A stretch of DNA of 64,000 nt, taken from assembly GCA_033030425.1 (NCBI GenBank), contig JAUFSD010000018.1:868001-932000 (forward strand), read 5' to 3'. Positions 22,934 through 34,600 of this stretch are shown here, piece after piece. Position numbers and translations under genes: made by a program. Under the pieces are notes generated by a model. That model was not told the DNA's origin and searched no databases. It saw only the letters and a list, made by a program, of their open reading frames with translations. The first letter of the stretch is position 1, and every line of letters starts with the position of its first letter. The stretch comes from Verpa conica (Eukaryota; Ascomycota; Pezizomycetes; Pezizales; Morchellaceae).

Positions 22934-23496
22934 TTAACCCAACCGACTCACCATATCATCCTCCGTCAGGAACCCCCGCTTATCCTCGTCCTTTACCCGA
23001 TCATCTTTAACCATCCTATCCCGCCACCACCAGTCAGTCCCATACCACCACAAAGCATCCAACCAGAAAAGAAAAAGACAAAACCAACCTTGAATCCTTC
23101 CTAATATCATCACCTTCAATCCTCAACGCAGCCTGTGGCGTCTTTGCCTCGATGACGAAATGATTATCGCAGTGAGGACAATATTCATCACTATTACATC
23201 TCCCATCAGCAATGAAGGGGGTGGGGGGGGGGGGGTAAGTAAGAAGACAAACCAATCATCCCACTCTGTAGTATCCTTCCGAAAACACTTTTTACACTTC
23301 TTGCAAGCAAAGACCATCTCAATACGTTGTAGGAGACGATGAGACTCTGCTTCAGCGTGGCATTCGGCGCAGTCGTACCATTTCTTGCAGCAGGGGGCGC
23401 GGATGGAGACTTGTGCGTTGAGGATGTGTTTACTGGGTTTGTTAGTAGGGGGGGTGTTGAATAGATATGAGAGAGAGGGGGGGGAGGTTACCACAT
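22934..23496 (-). CDS. CHY zinc-finger protein
   Basis: Small 122-aa protein made almost entirely of a CHY-type zinc finger. The family includes yeast Hot13, which helps mitochondrial intermembrane-space import, and the N-terminal domain of RCHY1/Pirh2 ubiquitin ligases. Exons on the minus strand: 23496-23492, 23432-23253, 23190-23089, 23015-22934. The first coding exon is only ATGTG; joined to the next it gives MCKHILNAQVS, completing the first Cys and His ligands. Ligand motifs visible are CKH, APCCKKWYDC, CHAE, CKKCKKC and CPHC. Intron donors are loose (GTTTGT, GTTGGT). No RING domain follows, so the short stand-alone type fits better than Pirh2. The ATG choice rests on the perfect ccaccATG context and ligand completion. 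Confidence 0.88.
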
Positions 23497-23510
23497 GGTG
23501 GGTTTTCGGT

Positions 23511-23575
23511 GTAGGTAAGGTAAGGTAAGGTAAGGTAAGGTAAGGTAAGGTGGGAGAGGTAAGGTAAGGTAAGGG
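23511..23575. repeat. GGTAA pentanucleotide microsatellite
   Basis: About a dozen ggtaa units, interrupted once by gggagag, lie just upstream of the CHY zinc-finger start codon (on its coding strand TTACC units). It probably lies in the promoter or 5' leader. Confidence 0.85.
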
Positions 23576-26500
23576 TAAAGTTGTTCCTGGTGGTTGTGTT
23601 TTGGAGCCGCAGTGGGTCAGGGTCGGCTAGGGGGCCGAGCGTTTCTTGGCGTTTCTGTTTGGGTGGTAGCGGATCGTTATGTAGTAAGTCAGCTTCAGAT
23701 ATGGATTTACAGCATCAAGATAATTGATGTTTTATGAAGGGGATCTTTTATACTCGGTTTAGTTGATTTCGTTTTTATTCATAGGTAGAGAGGTCACGGC
23801 TGGTCTACCAAAATCGACCTTTTTTACTTCCTGGATTTGTTTGTTCACATGTTATTGAATAAGTCGTATTAATTAGAGAGAATTGGAAGTCTCATAGTTC
23901 AAAGTAGAGTATTTAGATCAAAGTTAAGCATATCTTAAATTCTTCAGGGTTAGGGTAGTGCTAGCTGATAGACCCCCTGCCACGTGACGACACATCATGT
24001 GCCTAGAGGATGAGCAGAGATCTCTATTTTACTCTTGGATGCCTAATACGATGAATTTCTCATTTTATCGAGTTAATGAATAATCCTGCTCTCTAAGTCT
24101 CTTTTAAGATATGGTTAAGGGTGTCATTTCCCTTCTTAGGCTATTGCTAACCCCAATCCTGATCGAGAATTCGGATGAGAAGAATCATCAGGGCTCTGCT
24201 ACATCTCTCATCGGCTAGCTCTCATCGACCAGTTCTCATCGACTTGATAATAACCTATATGATTGCTATAAGTATTCTTTTTGTTCTAATCTCAAGTTAT
24301 TATACCGCTGTCGAGCATTGATAGAAGTAATTGGATACGTTCAGTTAGTTAAGCTTTTCTTTGCTCTTTGAGCTTATATCATTGCCATAAGCACACATGT
24401 AAAGGATTCCCTAGAAAGAAGAGGCAACTTACACTAACTATCATAGCCCAAGCCTTAGTGGGGTAAAGCCTCATAAAATGTCAGTTCTCACAGGCCTCCT
24501 TGATGAAAAACGCACAGGAAAAACCAGAGATAATCGATATAGGATGAACAAAGAGATCCACGAGGCTGAGACTCTCGGTATAACAATAGACAACCTGCTT
24601 TAATGGTTGTCTAGCTGCGGATTCAGGTATGGCCATGGCCTAGGTCATCACAGCGGATATCCCAGATAATGCCAGGAAATAGGTTCTGTAGACCTAGAAG
24701 AGGACTCTGTAGAGGCTCATGGAGAAACACTAGAGAATTGTTTTAATGGGATCTGAAACCACCGTTTAATAGTTTGGGGGGGAGATAAAAGTAGTCAAAG
24801 TTTTGATAGTGGAGGATTCCACGACTGGTCTAAAGAAATCTATGCTGGAGGAGACTGTTAGGATCCGTAGAATTGATCCAAACTTTTGTCAGAGGTTCTT
24901 TACCTAGTAGAGCTGTGTTCACAGACTGTGTTCTGGTATTTATATTTACTCACCTGTAATAGTTTGTGTGTAATCCAAGAAATTCATTCCTAGTCCCCAC
25001 AAGTCAATAGCAATCAAGAAGTTTTAAGAGTCTCGAATCCAATTACCGGGTAGGTAGTCAATGATGGCGAGTGAGGGTACTCAGAGTCTATAATCTTAGC
25101 ATACTACCATCACATCTATGGCGAGTATAAATTCTACCGCTTCAATAGGATTCCTTGGCGCTAAATGGAACTCATCCCTTCACCTGATACCTACATGTAG
25201 CCAATGAACCCGGTTAATCATACATGCACAGGTTCTAGAAGCTGATGTTATCTTCCTGTAGTGAGGGGTAACCATCTGATATTTTCTCGGTCAGGGCTCC
25301 GTAACAATGGGCGTACGCAGAGTAGATCCGCCTTTAAAGTATGCGTAGTTAAGCCACACCTTTTTTTCCTTCATGTTAACTTATCAAGTACATGTAGTCT
25401 TTCGGCTATGATCTCAATCCCCCCGCCTGATTAATCATCATTACGATTATCCGGTTACTTCTGAGTCACGAGAGTTTATCAAACAGCGCGGGTAAAACGA
25501 GAACCAATCCTCTAGACACTAACGAATACTAGAGGGTATCCCGTTGTCACGAAGAAGGGGAGGGGAAAAACACCGCCACAAGGCACGACTTCCAACTAGG
25601 TAACCGCAACAGAAAGACGAGAGCATGGAACATAAGGCGTTTATCTTATCACATCCGCCTGTACAACCTTCCTCGCTAGGATAAATAGCGACCGAGTGAC
25701 ACGACATGATCATTTAACCCTACTCCGCACAGCCTTACTGCAAGCAACGGCCTTCTTTCCGCGCGCCCGACAGGGGTATTAGCCGCAGTATAGTATACTT
25801 GGCGTGTAATAGCAGGAGTGACCCAAGATCTAAACAGCGCGTGACTCAATGCTCCAGCGGCTATAAGTTTTGCAAGGCAGAATTGATGTTAGAGGGTTCT
25901 ACGTCGGAGGGGGTGTTGATGCAGTTATATAAAATCATGCGGGTTATATAGTACCAGTGGCTGATTGTGTAACCCTAACCCATGCAGAGTGAAGAGAGAG
26001 AGTTGTGCAGATACTCCAATAGAGGAGAGAGGGGGGTGCTTGTTGTCTCGGATGGGCGGATTCTCGTGGTTTTCTTTTGAAAATTATTGAAGAGAACCCG
26101 CAAAGTGTATGAAACAAAAGTTATTTACTTGCCTTAACACATGATCAATATCACCGAGCCAATATATATGATATGCAACTTAATTTCTGTCGTGATAGAT
26201 GGAAAACGTCAGTTTTGAACCATGTAGGCACCCCGCCAAATCATAAAACCATCGAGTACCGATAAGGACATCGGTGATCAAACCCGCCAGAGGCTGTGCA
26301 GACCGGACTGGTCATTGCGTTCAAGGAATTAGTAAACTACTATCTCCAACACCCAATGATCGTTGGCGCCCGCGTCGTACAGAGCCGGGGGCTGACGGAA
26401 AGGCTGCAGCACAGCCAGATCTGATGATCCACGTTGACTTGCCGCACAGCGGGGGGGACCAAAGACTTCAAATAACGTCTAGGCCCTCAGTTTCGGCTTT

Positions 26501-26632
26501 AGAAGAAGAAAAAAAAAACAAGGCGATAATTCTTCTTCGATTAACTTGACTACTACTTTTATTTTTTATTTTCCCCCCACCTCTTCCTCATTCTCTCCCT
26601 CTAGTTTTACCTCACTTGCTACAATTCCGACA
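23576..26632. other. AT-rich gene desert
   Basis: About 3 kb with no supported gene. All frames are heavily stopped and no transposon ends were found. A short CTCATCG direct repeat occurs at 24206-24240. The palindrome tacatgta occurs at 25192 and 25389. The final part before 26633 is pyrimidine-rich and serves as promoter or leader of the next gene. Confidence 0.45.
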
Positions 26633-27410
26633 ATGATGATCCCTTCTACAAAGAAAGATGAGAGGTGGCAGGGCCTGAATATATTTCCCGTAACGGCTCT
26701 TCTTTTCGGAATCGCATTAGTGAATCTCGTCCTATCCATCTGCGATTTCGTCTTCCGCAAGGAGATTTTCGCGTAAGTTTTTTTTTTCTTCTCCACCTCT
26801 CTCTGTTTCAGAAATACTGAGTGGAGAAAAAAATCACCCTCTAGACTCGTAGGCCTTTGCGTTAGTGGCGTAACTCTCATCCACACATTTATCGATCAAC
26901 TCCTTATTCCACGAGGAAAGCTAGACCCGATATACGTCACCATTATGTCCAGCATCCTCCTATCTTTCTGGCTCGGCGTATTCATCTGCGGAGTGCTTGA
27001 TCTCGTCTCTTCCGTGTACTTTGACGGGTGTTACTCGTATAGCTATGCCTTTGGCATTGGGCATACTTCGTGTGGTCTAATGGATGCGAGGTTTGCAATG
27101 TCTATCTCTATAATGTACGTTCATGCAGAATATCTCCCCCCCCCCTCTCTATGTGTGTGATAAGTACGGGCTAACAGATTTACGTTTGGATAGCGTTTTG
27201 TATCTTTCTTCGGTAGTTATTAGTGCAATGGCGTTGAAGCGGTACCAGAGACTTGGTCTGACGCACCAACAAAGTAAGCAGGGTCAGTTCCCCCCCCTCC
27301 CTCCTCCTGATTCGTCAGTTGTGGATGTGGTGCCAAGTACTAACTGTTCCGGGGTGTGTGTAGCCATCAATATAGAGCTTCGTTCAGACTCAAAGCTCGG
27401 ACTTGTTTAA
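26633..27410 (+). CDS. Predicted four-TM membrane protein
   Basis: Not recognised as a named family. Exons 26633-26772, 26812-27114 and 27194-27410 give 219 aa with GT-AG introns (GTAAGT and GTACGT donors). Four hydrophobic segments are visible at about residues 17-38, 60-80, 93-116 and 145-172; the last crosses the second splice junction. The loop between TM3 and TM4 contains several Cys, Tyr and Gly residues (FDGCYSYSYAFGIGHTSCG), and the C-terminal tail is Pro/Ser-rich. The start is the first of two ATGs, after a long pyrimidine-rich leader. The topology resembles fungal four-TM plasma membrane or vacuolar proteins such as MARVEL-like families, but I see no diagnostic motif. The gene structure is more certain than any function. 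Confidence 0.7.
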
Positions 27411-28475
27411 TGGTTCCTATTGAGGTTGTTATCTAGGGGCTGAAGAATAGTAGGAAGGGGTCTATTTTCGTTAATACTAGAGTTTTCTTTTCTTTTTCTT
27501 TTTCTTTCTTTTTTAATTTACATTAGTTTTTTTTTCCCGGTCATCTACTAGAAGTTATTATTTTCATTATGGTTTTTTTTTCTTCTTTCTTTTTATAAGC
27601 CCCTTGCATGGTTGGTGAACCTCGATACTGTTATCGTAGTCAGATGGCGAATGTAATTAAGTAACGGAACCCTGCAGTGTATTGTGCTCATGTGATCACA
27701 TACCTAGCCTTATGCAGAGTGTAGGATCTACAATTATACTATAGTGCTATGGGTGACGGACACATATCATCACTCGTCTAAGTGGGGGGGGGAGAGAGAG
27801 GCATCAGCTGAATATTTGAAATTGCTATTATCTGCCGGTTCACCTACTTTTACATTTTGAAAAAACTACAGTTCTTATTTGGCGGGTTTCAAGATTTTGG
27901 TGATACTCACTCAGGCGCGCGGTAGACACTGCCGGTATATAAAGTGCAGTAGTTGAGTAATCTACTGCCATATTCACGGTAGATTATTCTGTCTATCCTA
28001 CTCTATATTATTGTTGGTGTTTAATGGCCCAGTTGAATTAAGACCTAACTATCTCTAAAGTTTCGGTAGTATTCTAGCTAGAGCAGTGGGGTCACAGGTG
28101 CCTAAAAGTGGGTCTTTAGACCACGAGTGCTTTTCCATGATGTGTTGTATAGTGCTTCCAATAAGACAAGTGTTCCCGCTAACAGGGTGGCAACAGTCTA
28201 GGTTCTACACATTCACAGAGTATTCGACTGGCGAAGAGTTTTTTTATGTACATATGTGGGTTAGTTTTTGAATAATAAATTATTTCCAAGGGGGTAGTGC
28301 CTTAGATATACTTGGGTCACAATATATTTACCTCTGGGAAGAACTAATTTTCAAAACCACTGCCTGTAGCTCCTCGCGGAAATGCTAGTTTGCCTTTTAA
28401 ACATAACGTACGTATAAACTTTAGGTATATATCTATCAAAACTATGTACAGCATGTCACTACTCCTACAAAATAC
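27411..28475. other. Convergent intergenic region
   Basis: About 1.06 kb between two convergent genes. T-rich tracts at 27480-27600 suit 3' ends. An inverted repeat, taatctactgcc and ggtagatta, lies at 27958-27986 and could form a hairpin. No gene was identified. Confidence 0.45.
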
Positions 28476-31400
28476 CTAAAGGCACTGACTATAGTAGTCA
28501 TTCAACTTAGAGCAAGTCGTCCCAGACACACAAGTCGTGCACCCTGTGAATCCAATGCCTCCACACTGACCAAACTTAGCAACAGCCGTACAGCTTGCCG
28601 CACTCGTAGTACTGGTAGCAGGAGTCGTCGTAGAAGCTATTGATGTTGAGCTCGTAACTACGACAGTAGAACTACTAGTCGAGCTTGCAATAGAGGTAGT
28701 AGAGACAGCAACTGACGAAGATGATGAAGAAGCCGTGGTACACCCAGTAACAGTATTACATGTAAGTGGGAGGTTTCGGGAACTATTTCCAACGTAAATA
28801 GTATACCCACCGGCACCTGCTCCGGGGATGACCCAGTTTTGGCGAACGACATCCCAGACACTAAGGTCTTTGCGGGTGAGCTCGAATGTAACGTCTACGG
28901 AGCCTCCAGCTGCAAGTTCAACCTTCTTGAAGCCGCGGAGTTGGCGGATAGGGGTATCGAAGCCGGTGTTTGATGGGAATTGGAGGTATCTGCGGGGATT
29001 AGAAATGTTTCCAGGTAGAGGCGAGCTATAATGGTACTTACAATTGGGCCACTTCCTTTCCAGTCTTGGAGCCTGTATTCTTAACTGTGACCGTAGCAGT
29101 ATACATCACATCCCAGAGTGCCGGGTTTCCGCCTTGTGCTCCTCCGGCTACAGGTGCGGGTTGATCTACGGTCGTATAGCCAGTTGGGTAGGGGTAAGAT
29201 CCGCTTGTGATAGTGGTAGGGCTATCAAGATACGGGTAAATGTACTTGTTGATACGGGTAGTAATAGCTGCAGGCCAAGATACCTCAGTCGCAGCCGGGA
29301 TTGTTGTAGGGTACGTTGGGACAGCTAATTTTGCACTACGAGCAGGCGGCAGCTCTGTCAACGCTTTCACCGACGCAATCTTAAGCCCGCTAAAAGCAAA
29401 AGTCGTGTAAGAGAGCCCAAAGCCAAACTCGTAGCGAGGAGTGATGTTATTCTTGTCAAAATACTTGTAGTCGACATATAATCCCTCAGTGAAAGTCGAC
29501 GGGATTGCACCACTGCCACTAGTAATGATACCAACGCTTGTGCCCCAGTCACTGGCTTGCTTTCCTACGGTGTATGGGAGTTTTCCACTGGGGGATACGT
29601 CGCCGAATAGAACATCTGCGAGTGCTGATCCGGCTTCCTGTCCAGGGAGATGGGCAAGGACTATGGCTTTAACGTTGGCGTGGTCGGCCCATTTCTCCAT
29701 AATAATTGGGCCGACAGAGTGGATTACGACGATTGTGTTGGGGCAAACATCGGCGACGGCTACAACGAGAGCATCTCCATTGTGCCATGCGTAGAGGTCG
29801 TTGCGGTCACCAATGTTATTTTCCACGGTGATGTAGCCTTCTCCGGAGTCGGCACTAATGAAAACCAGACACTTCGCATTGGCAGTCTTCGCCATATCTG
29901 TAATTGTAGTGCTCACCGCGTCTGTGAGAACAGACTGGACATTGGAAGCCCTAGCTTTGATCGCATCGATAGGAGTAGTGAGGTACGGATAGTCAGCCGT
30001 GCCAGACTATATCAAATTCCTGTTAGCAGAAGCCTAAGAATAGATTCGCGGAATTTACAGCATACCCCCCATCCCATTCCCAACACACCCTGATTGCACC
30101 CTCTATCAACGCAACTATTCATACCACTGGGGTTGGGCCCCGCATCACTTCCAAATACCCTAATAACATCACTCGTACTCAGCGGCAACACACTCCCCAC
30201 ATGCTTCAGCAACGTGATCCCATCTCTCGCGACAGCGCGCGCAACTTCCGCATGATCAGCTTGAACATTAATATGGCTATTAACCAGAACACTTGGTCCA
30301 GTATTAGCACCCTTGTACTCAACATCGTAGTCTGAGGATGTCCAAGCACTGAATGAGAGAGAGGGGAAACCACTGTCTTGACCAACTTGATACCATGCTG
30401 CAACGATACGTGTGACAGCATCGTTGAGACGGTCGACAGGGACGGATCCATTGAGGACGGAACGTGAGAGCTCCGGGCCCCACATGGAGACTCCATTGGC
30501 CCAGCTTGTGCCGTCTCCGGGTTGAGTTTGATCCATTCCTGCGAGGGCGGCGGCGACTCCACTACGCTGCGCGAGCCAATCTGCGGGTCATATTAGCTGG
30601 GCTCAATGGTATAATCTGCAAGATCAGCCTACCAGCCATAACGTAGCCTTGGAAACCAAGCTCATCTTTTAAGATGCCATTTAGTAGTTTGCTATTCTGG
30701 CATCCGTAGGATCCATTGATCTAGGTATTTTGTTAGACCTATCCCAAAATTCAATAGATATTTTTAGTTACCATATTGTACGAGCACATGACTGATACAA
30801 CACCAGCCCTGATACCCTCCGAGAAAGGCCACAAGTAGGTCTCGTGAAGCGTGCGATCATCAACATTACTCGAGACAGTGTTTGAAACTCCACCATCTCC
30901 ACGGAAGTGTTCCTGCTCATTGGCAATAAAATGCTTGATTGTTGCCTGCACACCAGCGTCTTGAATCCCCTAATAATATTCCAAAGAAGCCAAATCAGCA
31001 TGATTATTTCTAGTAATCCTTAGAAATTTAGAACGAAGGCCGCAAACCTTGACAGACTGGTATGCACCAACACCCTGTAAATACGGGTCTGACCCAAATC
31101 CTTCCCAATTCCTACCACCATTTGGAGATCTTCCTAAAGGTCCAACCGACGGTGCCAAAAGAACATGGACACCCTTTCCACGGGCTTCTTCACCCATGGC
31201 ATTGGCACGTGCATACATTAGATCAGCATCCCAAGTTGCACCAGTCGTAATACCAGCTGGGAATGCTGTAATCAAGTCTGCATTACGGACTCCAAGTGGC
31301 CCATCTTGAGCACAAATTGATGGGAAAAGTCCGTAGACAGGGCCAGTGTTTCCAACACAACGCCCCTAAATGTATGAATTAGACTACAATTCAACCAAAC

Positions 31401-31633
31401 AGAAAGATACTCAGGATCTAGATACTTACCATCTGCCAACCAACAGCTGTAGTAATATTAACCTTCCCTGCCAAGGTCATCTGGCTAACAAGAGCGCGTG
31501 CCTTGGTATAAGAAGCGCTCCACTCCGCGACCCAACCGCCCTTGGGAGATGGATAGTAAGGAGGACTGGCATAATTCTGAGCGCTGACAGTGGCCGATAG
31601 AAAGCCCAATGCAATCGCGTTATTGAACTTCAT
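28476..31633 (-). CDS. Secreted GH3 beta-glucosidase with C-terminal CBM1
   Basis: Hydrolyses terminal beta-glucosyl residues of cello-oligosaccharides outside the cell. Minus-strand exons: 31633-31430, 31365-31048, 30969-30772, 30720-30633, 30580-30066, 30006-29042, 28989-28476; 933 aa, all GT-AG. A signal peptide covers residues 1-18. GH3 motifs in order: [25 protein letters not shown], the nucleophile Asp270 in [10 protein letters not shown] (codon split by intron 4), the SGEGY motif with the likely acid/base Glu497, and GFGLSYTTF. An FnIII-like domain follows, then a Ser/Thr-rich linker (about 855-893) and a family 1 cellulose-binding module (about 895-933) with QCGG and NDYYSQCL. Its first aromatic face residue is Phe where Trp is usual. 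Most fungal GH3 glucosidases lack a CBM1, so it may act on cellulose-bound substrate. Confidence 0.95.
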
Positions 31634-34600
31634 GGTGAAGAAAACTGAGTCTAATAACTGCTGTGAAACAGAAGACCCAATCACCCGCTCGAAAATCGCT
31701 ACTGATGTGGGTTGAAACTGAAACAACCATGAGAGATGCCATTTCTTATATACAAGATAGCCAAGTCCATAAACTAAACATAAAATTTCGTCTTACCAGG
31801 ATACATGGGTCAATTCTAATCTAATAAACTTAAAGTGAAAGAGATATACGGACCGGTGCTCAGTATTAGCACAAATATAGAGCATGAGGAACGCAAGGGA
31901 AATGCTCCGCATAGTAGCCCCGGGAGTTGTTCCGGAGATGATTTTCTTGGTTCCTGGATTCTGATAATAGCCCGTAGCTTAAAGGCCTTGGGTTTTCAGA
32001 ATAGCCCTCCTGACCCGAGTCCCCCACATGGATGACGAGCAGATTTCCCACTATGACTTCACTGACCCCCGCAATCTGGTATCTTGGAACAGGGGCGCAA
32101 TTATGGGAAATCGGGACGGCTTCTAGAGTTCGGTTGGGCGGGCCGTTTGATCAAGGATCACGCACTGTGGCCGGAAAATATGGGAGTTCCTGCATGAAAC
32201 GGACTGGCATTAAATGAATTAGGGCGGTTGGCCGGGCAGTTTTAGGGCTTAGGGTCCAAGGCTTGGACAACTCATCCCATCTGGGCATGGCACTAGGGCT
32301 TGGGTTCTGGCCAAGCCTATGCCAGCACGCATCCGGATAACAACAACAACCATCACTATCACCATCATCATCTTCTAATTCTTCTGGCTCGTTCTTTTCC
32401 GTGCCTAAATGAATACCTATAGTCTATTGGGTATTGAAATATATCTCATTCATCACCAGCAGCAGCACCTCATCGGAGTCTTGGACTAGCATCATCCTCC
32501 TGATAAATCTACATCCCAGTGCTCGACGAGCTCTAGAACATAAAACTTCGGCTCTTTCATATTTATTTTTATATGGAATTTAATCGGGTGTTTTTGCGAA
32601 TTTTAGTTTGATTGGGCTGCAGGTTTTTTTTTTCCACCGGAGCCCGGGATACCCAAATAAATCGTTCTGCACGACCAACAACCATATGCTCTGAAGATGC
32701 AAGAATTTGAATAATTCAAGTATTTACCTGATAAATACCTCTCGCAGGGGATCCTAAATCCTTGTGGCCATATTCTAAAGTCTTGCTATTCATATCTTCC
32801 CGCGGTGTTTGTTGTCGAAAGATGATCTGGTCTTTAGCTTAATCACCTCTGTTCCCAACTAGGTAGGCTAATCCACCATGGCTATGCGTTTCTTGAATGT
32901 TTATTCATCTTGAGATCGAATTGATTGCTGATTGGTTTGCAGTGCAACCGCCGCTTTGGCTGTGGCACAAGTATCACCCTTCCCCGCAGCAGACCCTCGC
33001 TCTCGACGAGCATCAGGCGTCCTTTAATCCTGAACCTAGAGGCAGGCGCTTGGATATATGAGTGGGGGGAAGTGCTCTTTTGAATTAGACTTGACGATGA
33101 TTTGAAAGGCCAAATCGACTTGCTTCTGCTTCTCTCGAATAACGACAGGAAGAAAGGAACTAAAGAGGGGAGAAAAGATGGAAGGGAACGAACGACAAAT
33201 GAAAGCAACAGGAAGGCTTACGCACTTACAAAAGGTCAGTCCGCGGAAATCGCGGCTAGAAGACCGAGCACGGACGATGTCTCCCACGAGAATACGTACC
33301 ATAAAGTGGGGAAATATGCTCACGAGAACGAGGATCCGATTACGGACAGATCGAAAGACATAACCTCCAATAAGGTTGCCAATATCACCTCCTATCCGAA
33401 GCCTGAAGATAGTTGGCCAGCCCTGTTGGGTAAGGAGGGGGTGGCTGAAGCCTGATAGCAAGCGAACTCCCTGTGAGAATGTACCCTTGGGAGAAGGAGA
33501 GAAACATGATATGCAAAGCACAAGCCTTTTTACGGCCATTCAGGTTTCCTTTCGTACGATGCTCAAGCTTACGGCGATGGCGATCTGTTATTCTAGGCAA
33601 GGCCGGTCCTAAGGTTGGCACTGACGAAAGGCCTCGGCACTTTCCAGAGCAAGATAGCGTCTATGAAATACTGGAAAGGTGTCGCCATCATATCCTGGCA
33701 CTCGAGATTATGATTGGTAATAGTTCAATGCCTTTGCTGCAGGCATTGGGATGCTTTGTTTGTGATTTCTTGGGTGCGCGTGCATTACTGATTATCCCAC
33801 CAATAACGCCTGCACCTTGACTACTGATGATTGAATCAAGTTGGATTCCCACGGACTATGTACGCTTAGATAGATACCAGAAGACTTCAGTGGCTGCATT
33901 TCGAATGTACGGTATAAGTAAATGCCTCGGTGAGCGCAACCATGTCCGATAAAAAATTGCGTCCATGCCAAAACTAATGGAGCTCTCCGCGAAAGCCTGG
34001 TTTCAGACGGCTATTGGAATGAAAAAAATTTATAATATGGCGTATGGTACAGTCATGGTCATGACTACAATTTAATCACGTTATCCAACCAAGATGTATC
34101 ACTCGTTTCCATGTTAAAAAAAGGAGAAGAGGACATCTTCGGGTCCAAAGTCATTCGTACCAAGGGATGAGATCTGCATCCAATGAGATAACATCCATCG
34201 CAGGCTGCATATGGCATCGGATGATTCCCGGCAGCACAAGAGTGGTGAATTACAACAGGGTTTTGATTCGCTATTATTGCGTGCCAGTACTTTGCCTCAA
34301 CGTCGCCTCATCCATAACCACAAATATTGGATTTGCGCCTAAGTAATTGCGTGTAGATCATTACACTTGACTCCGGACCTATTATGTATATAAATAATCG
34401 ATGGCGCTAGAATATTTGTCTTGAGTTCTCCGATTGAACGGAATCATAGGCAGTCACTCGTCATCATGCAGCAACGACCACTCATGCTTCAGACCCTAAA
34501 GATACCACAAGATTAGTGGTCACTCCTTAGCAGTGCTTCAACCATATTACTGGCCAGAGTCTAGATCGATTCAGCTTCGCTTAAGCTCGCTTCTGAGTCT

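Noticed and set aside
32240..32335. Imperfect repeats around ccaaggcttgg and gccaagcc as a transposon end
   Set aside because: No partner inverted repeat or target duplication could be found nearby.
33036..33539. 167-residue minus frame with hydrophobic segments resembling a transporter piece
   Set aside because: Only one short stretch (GDIGNLIGGYVF) is suggestive. Upstream and downstream frames are broken, no transporter signature is complete, and an overlapping plus frame is equally open.
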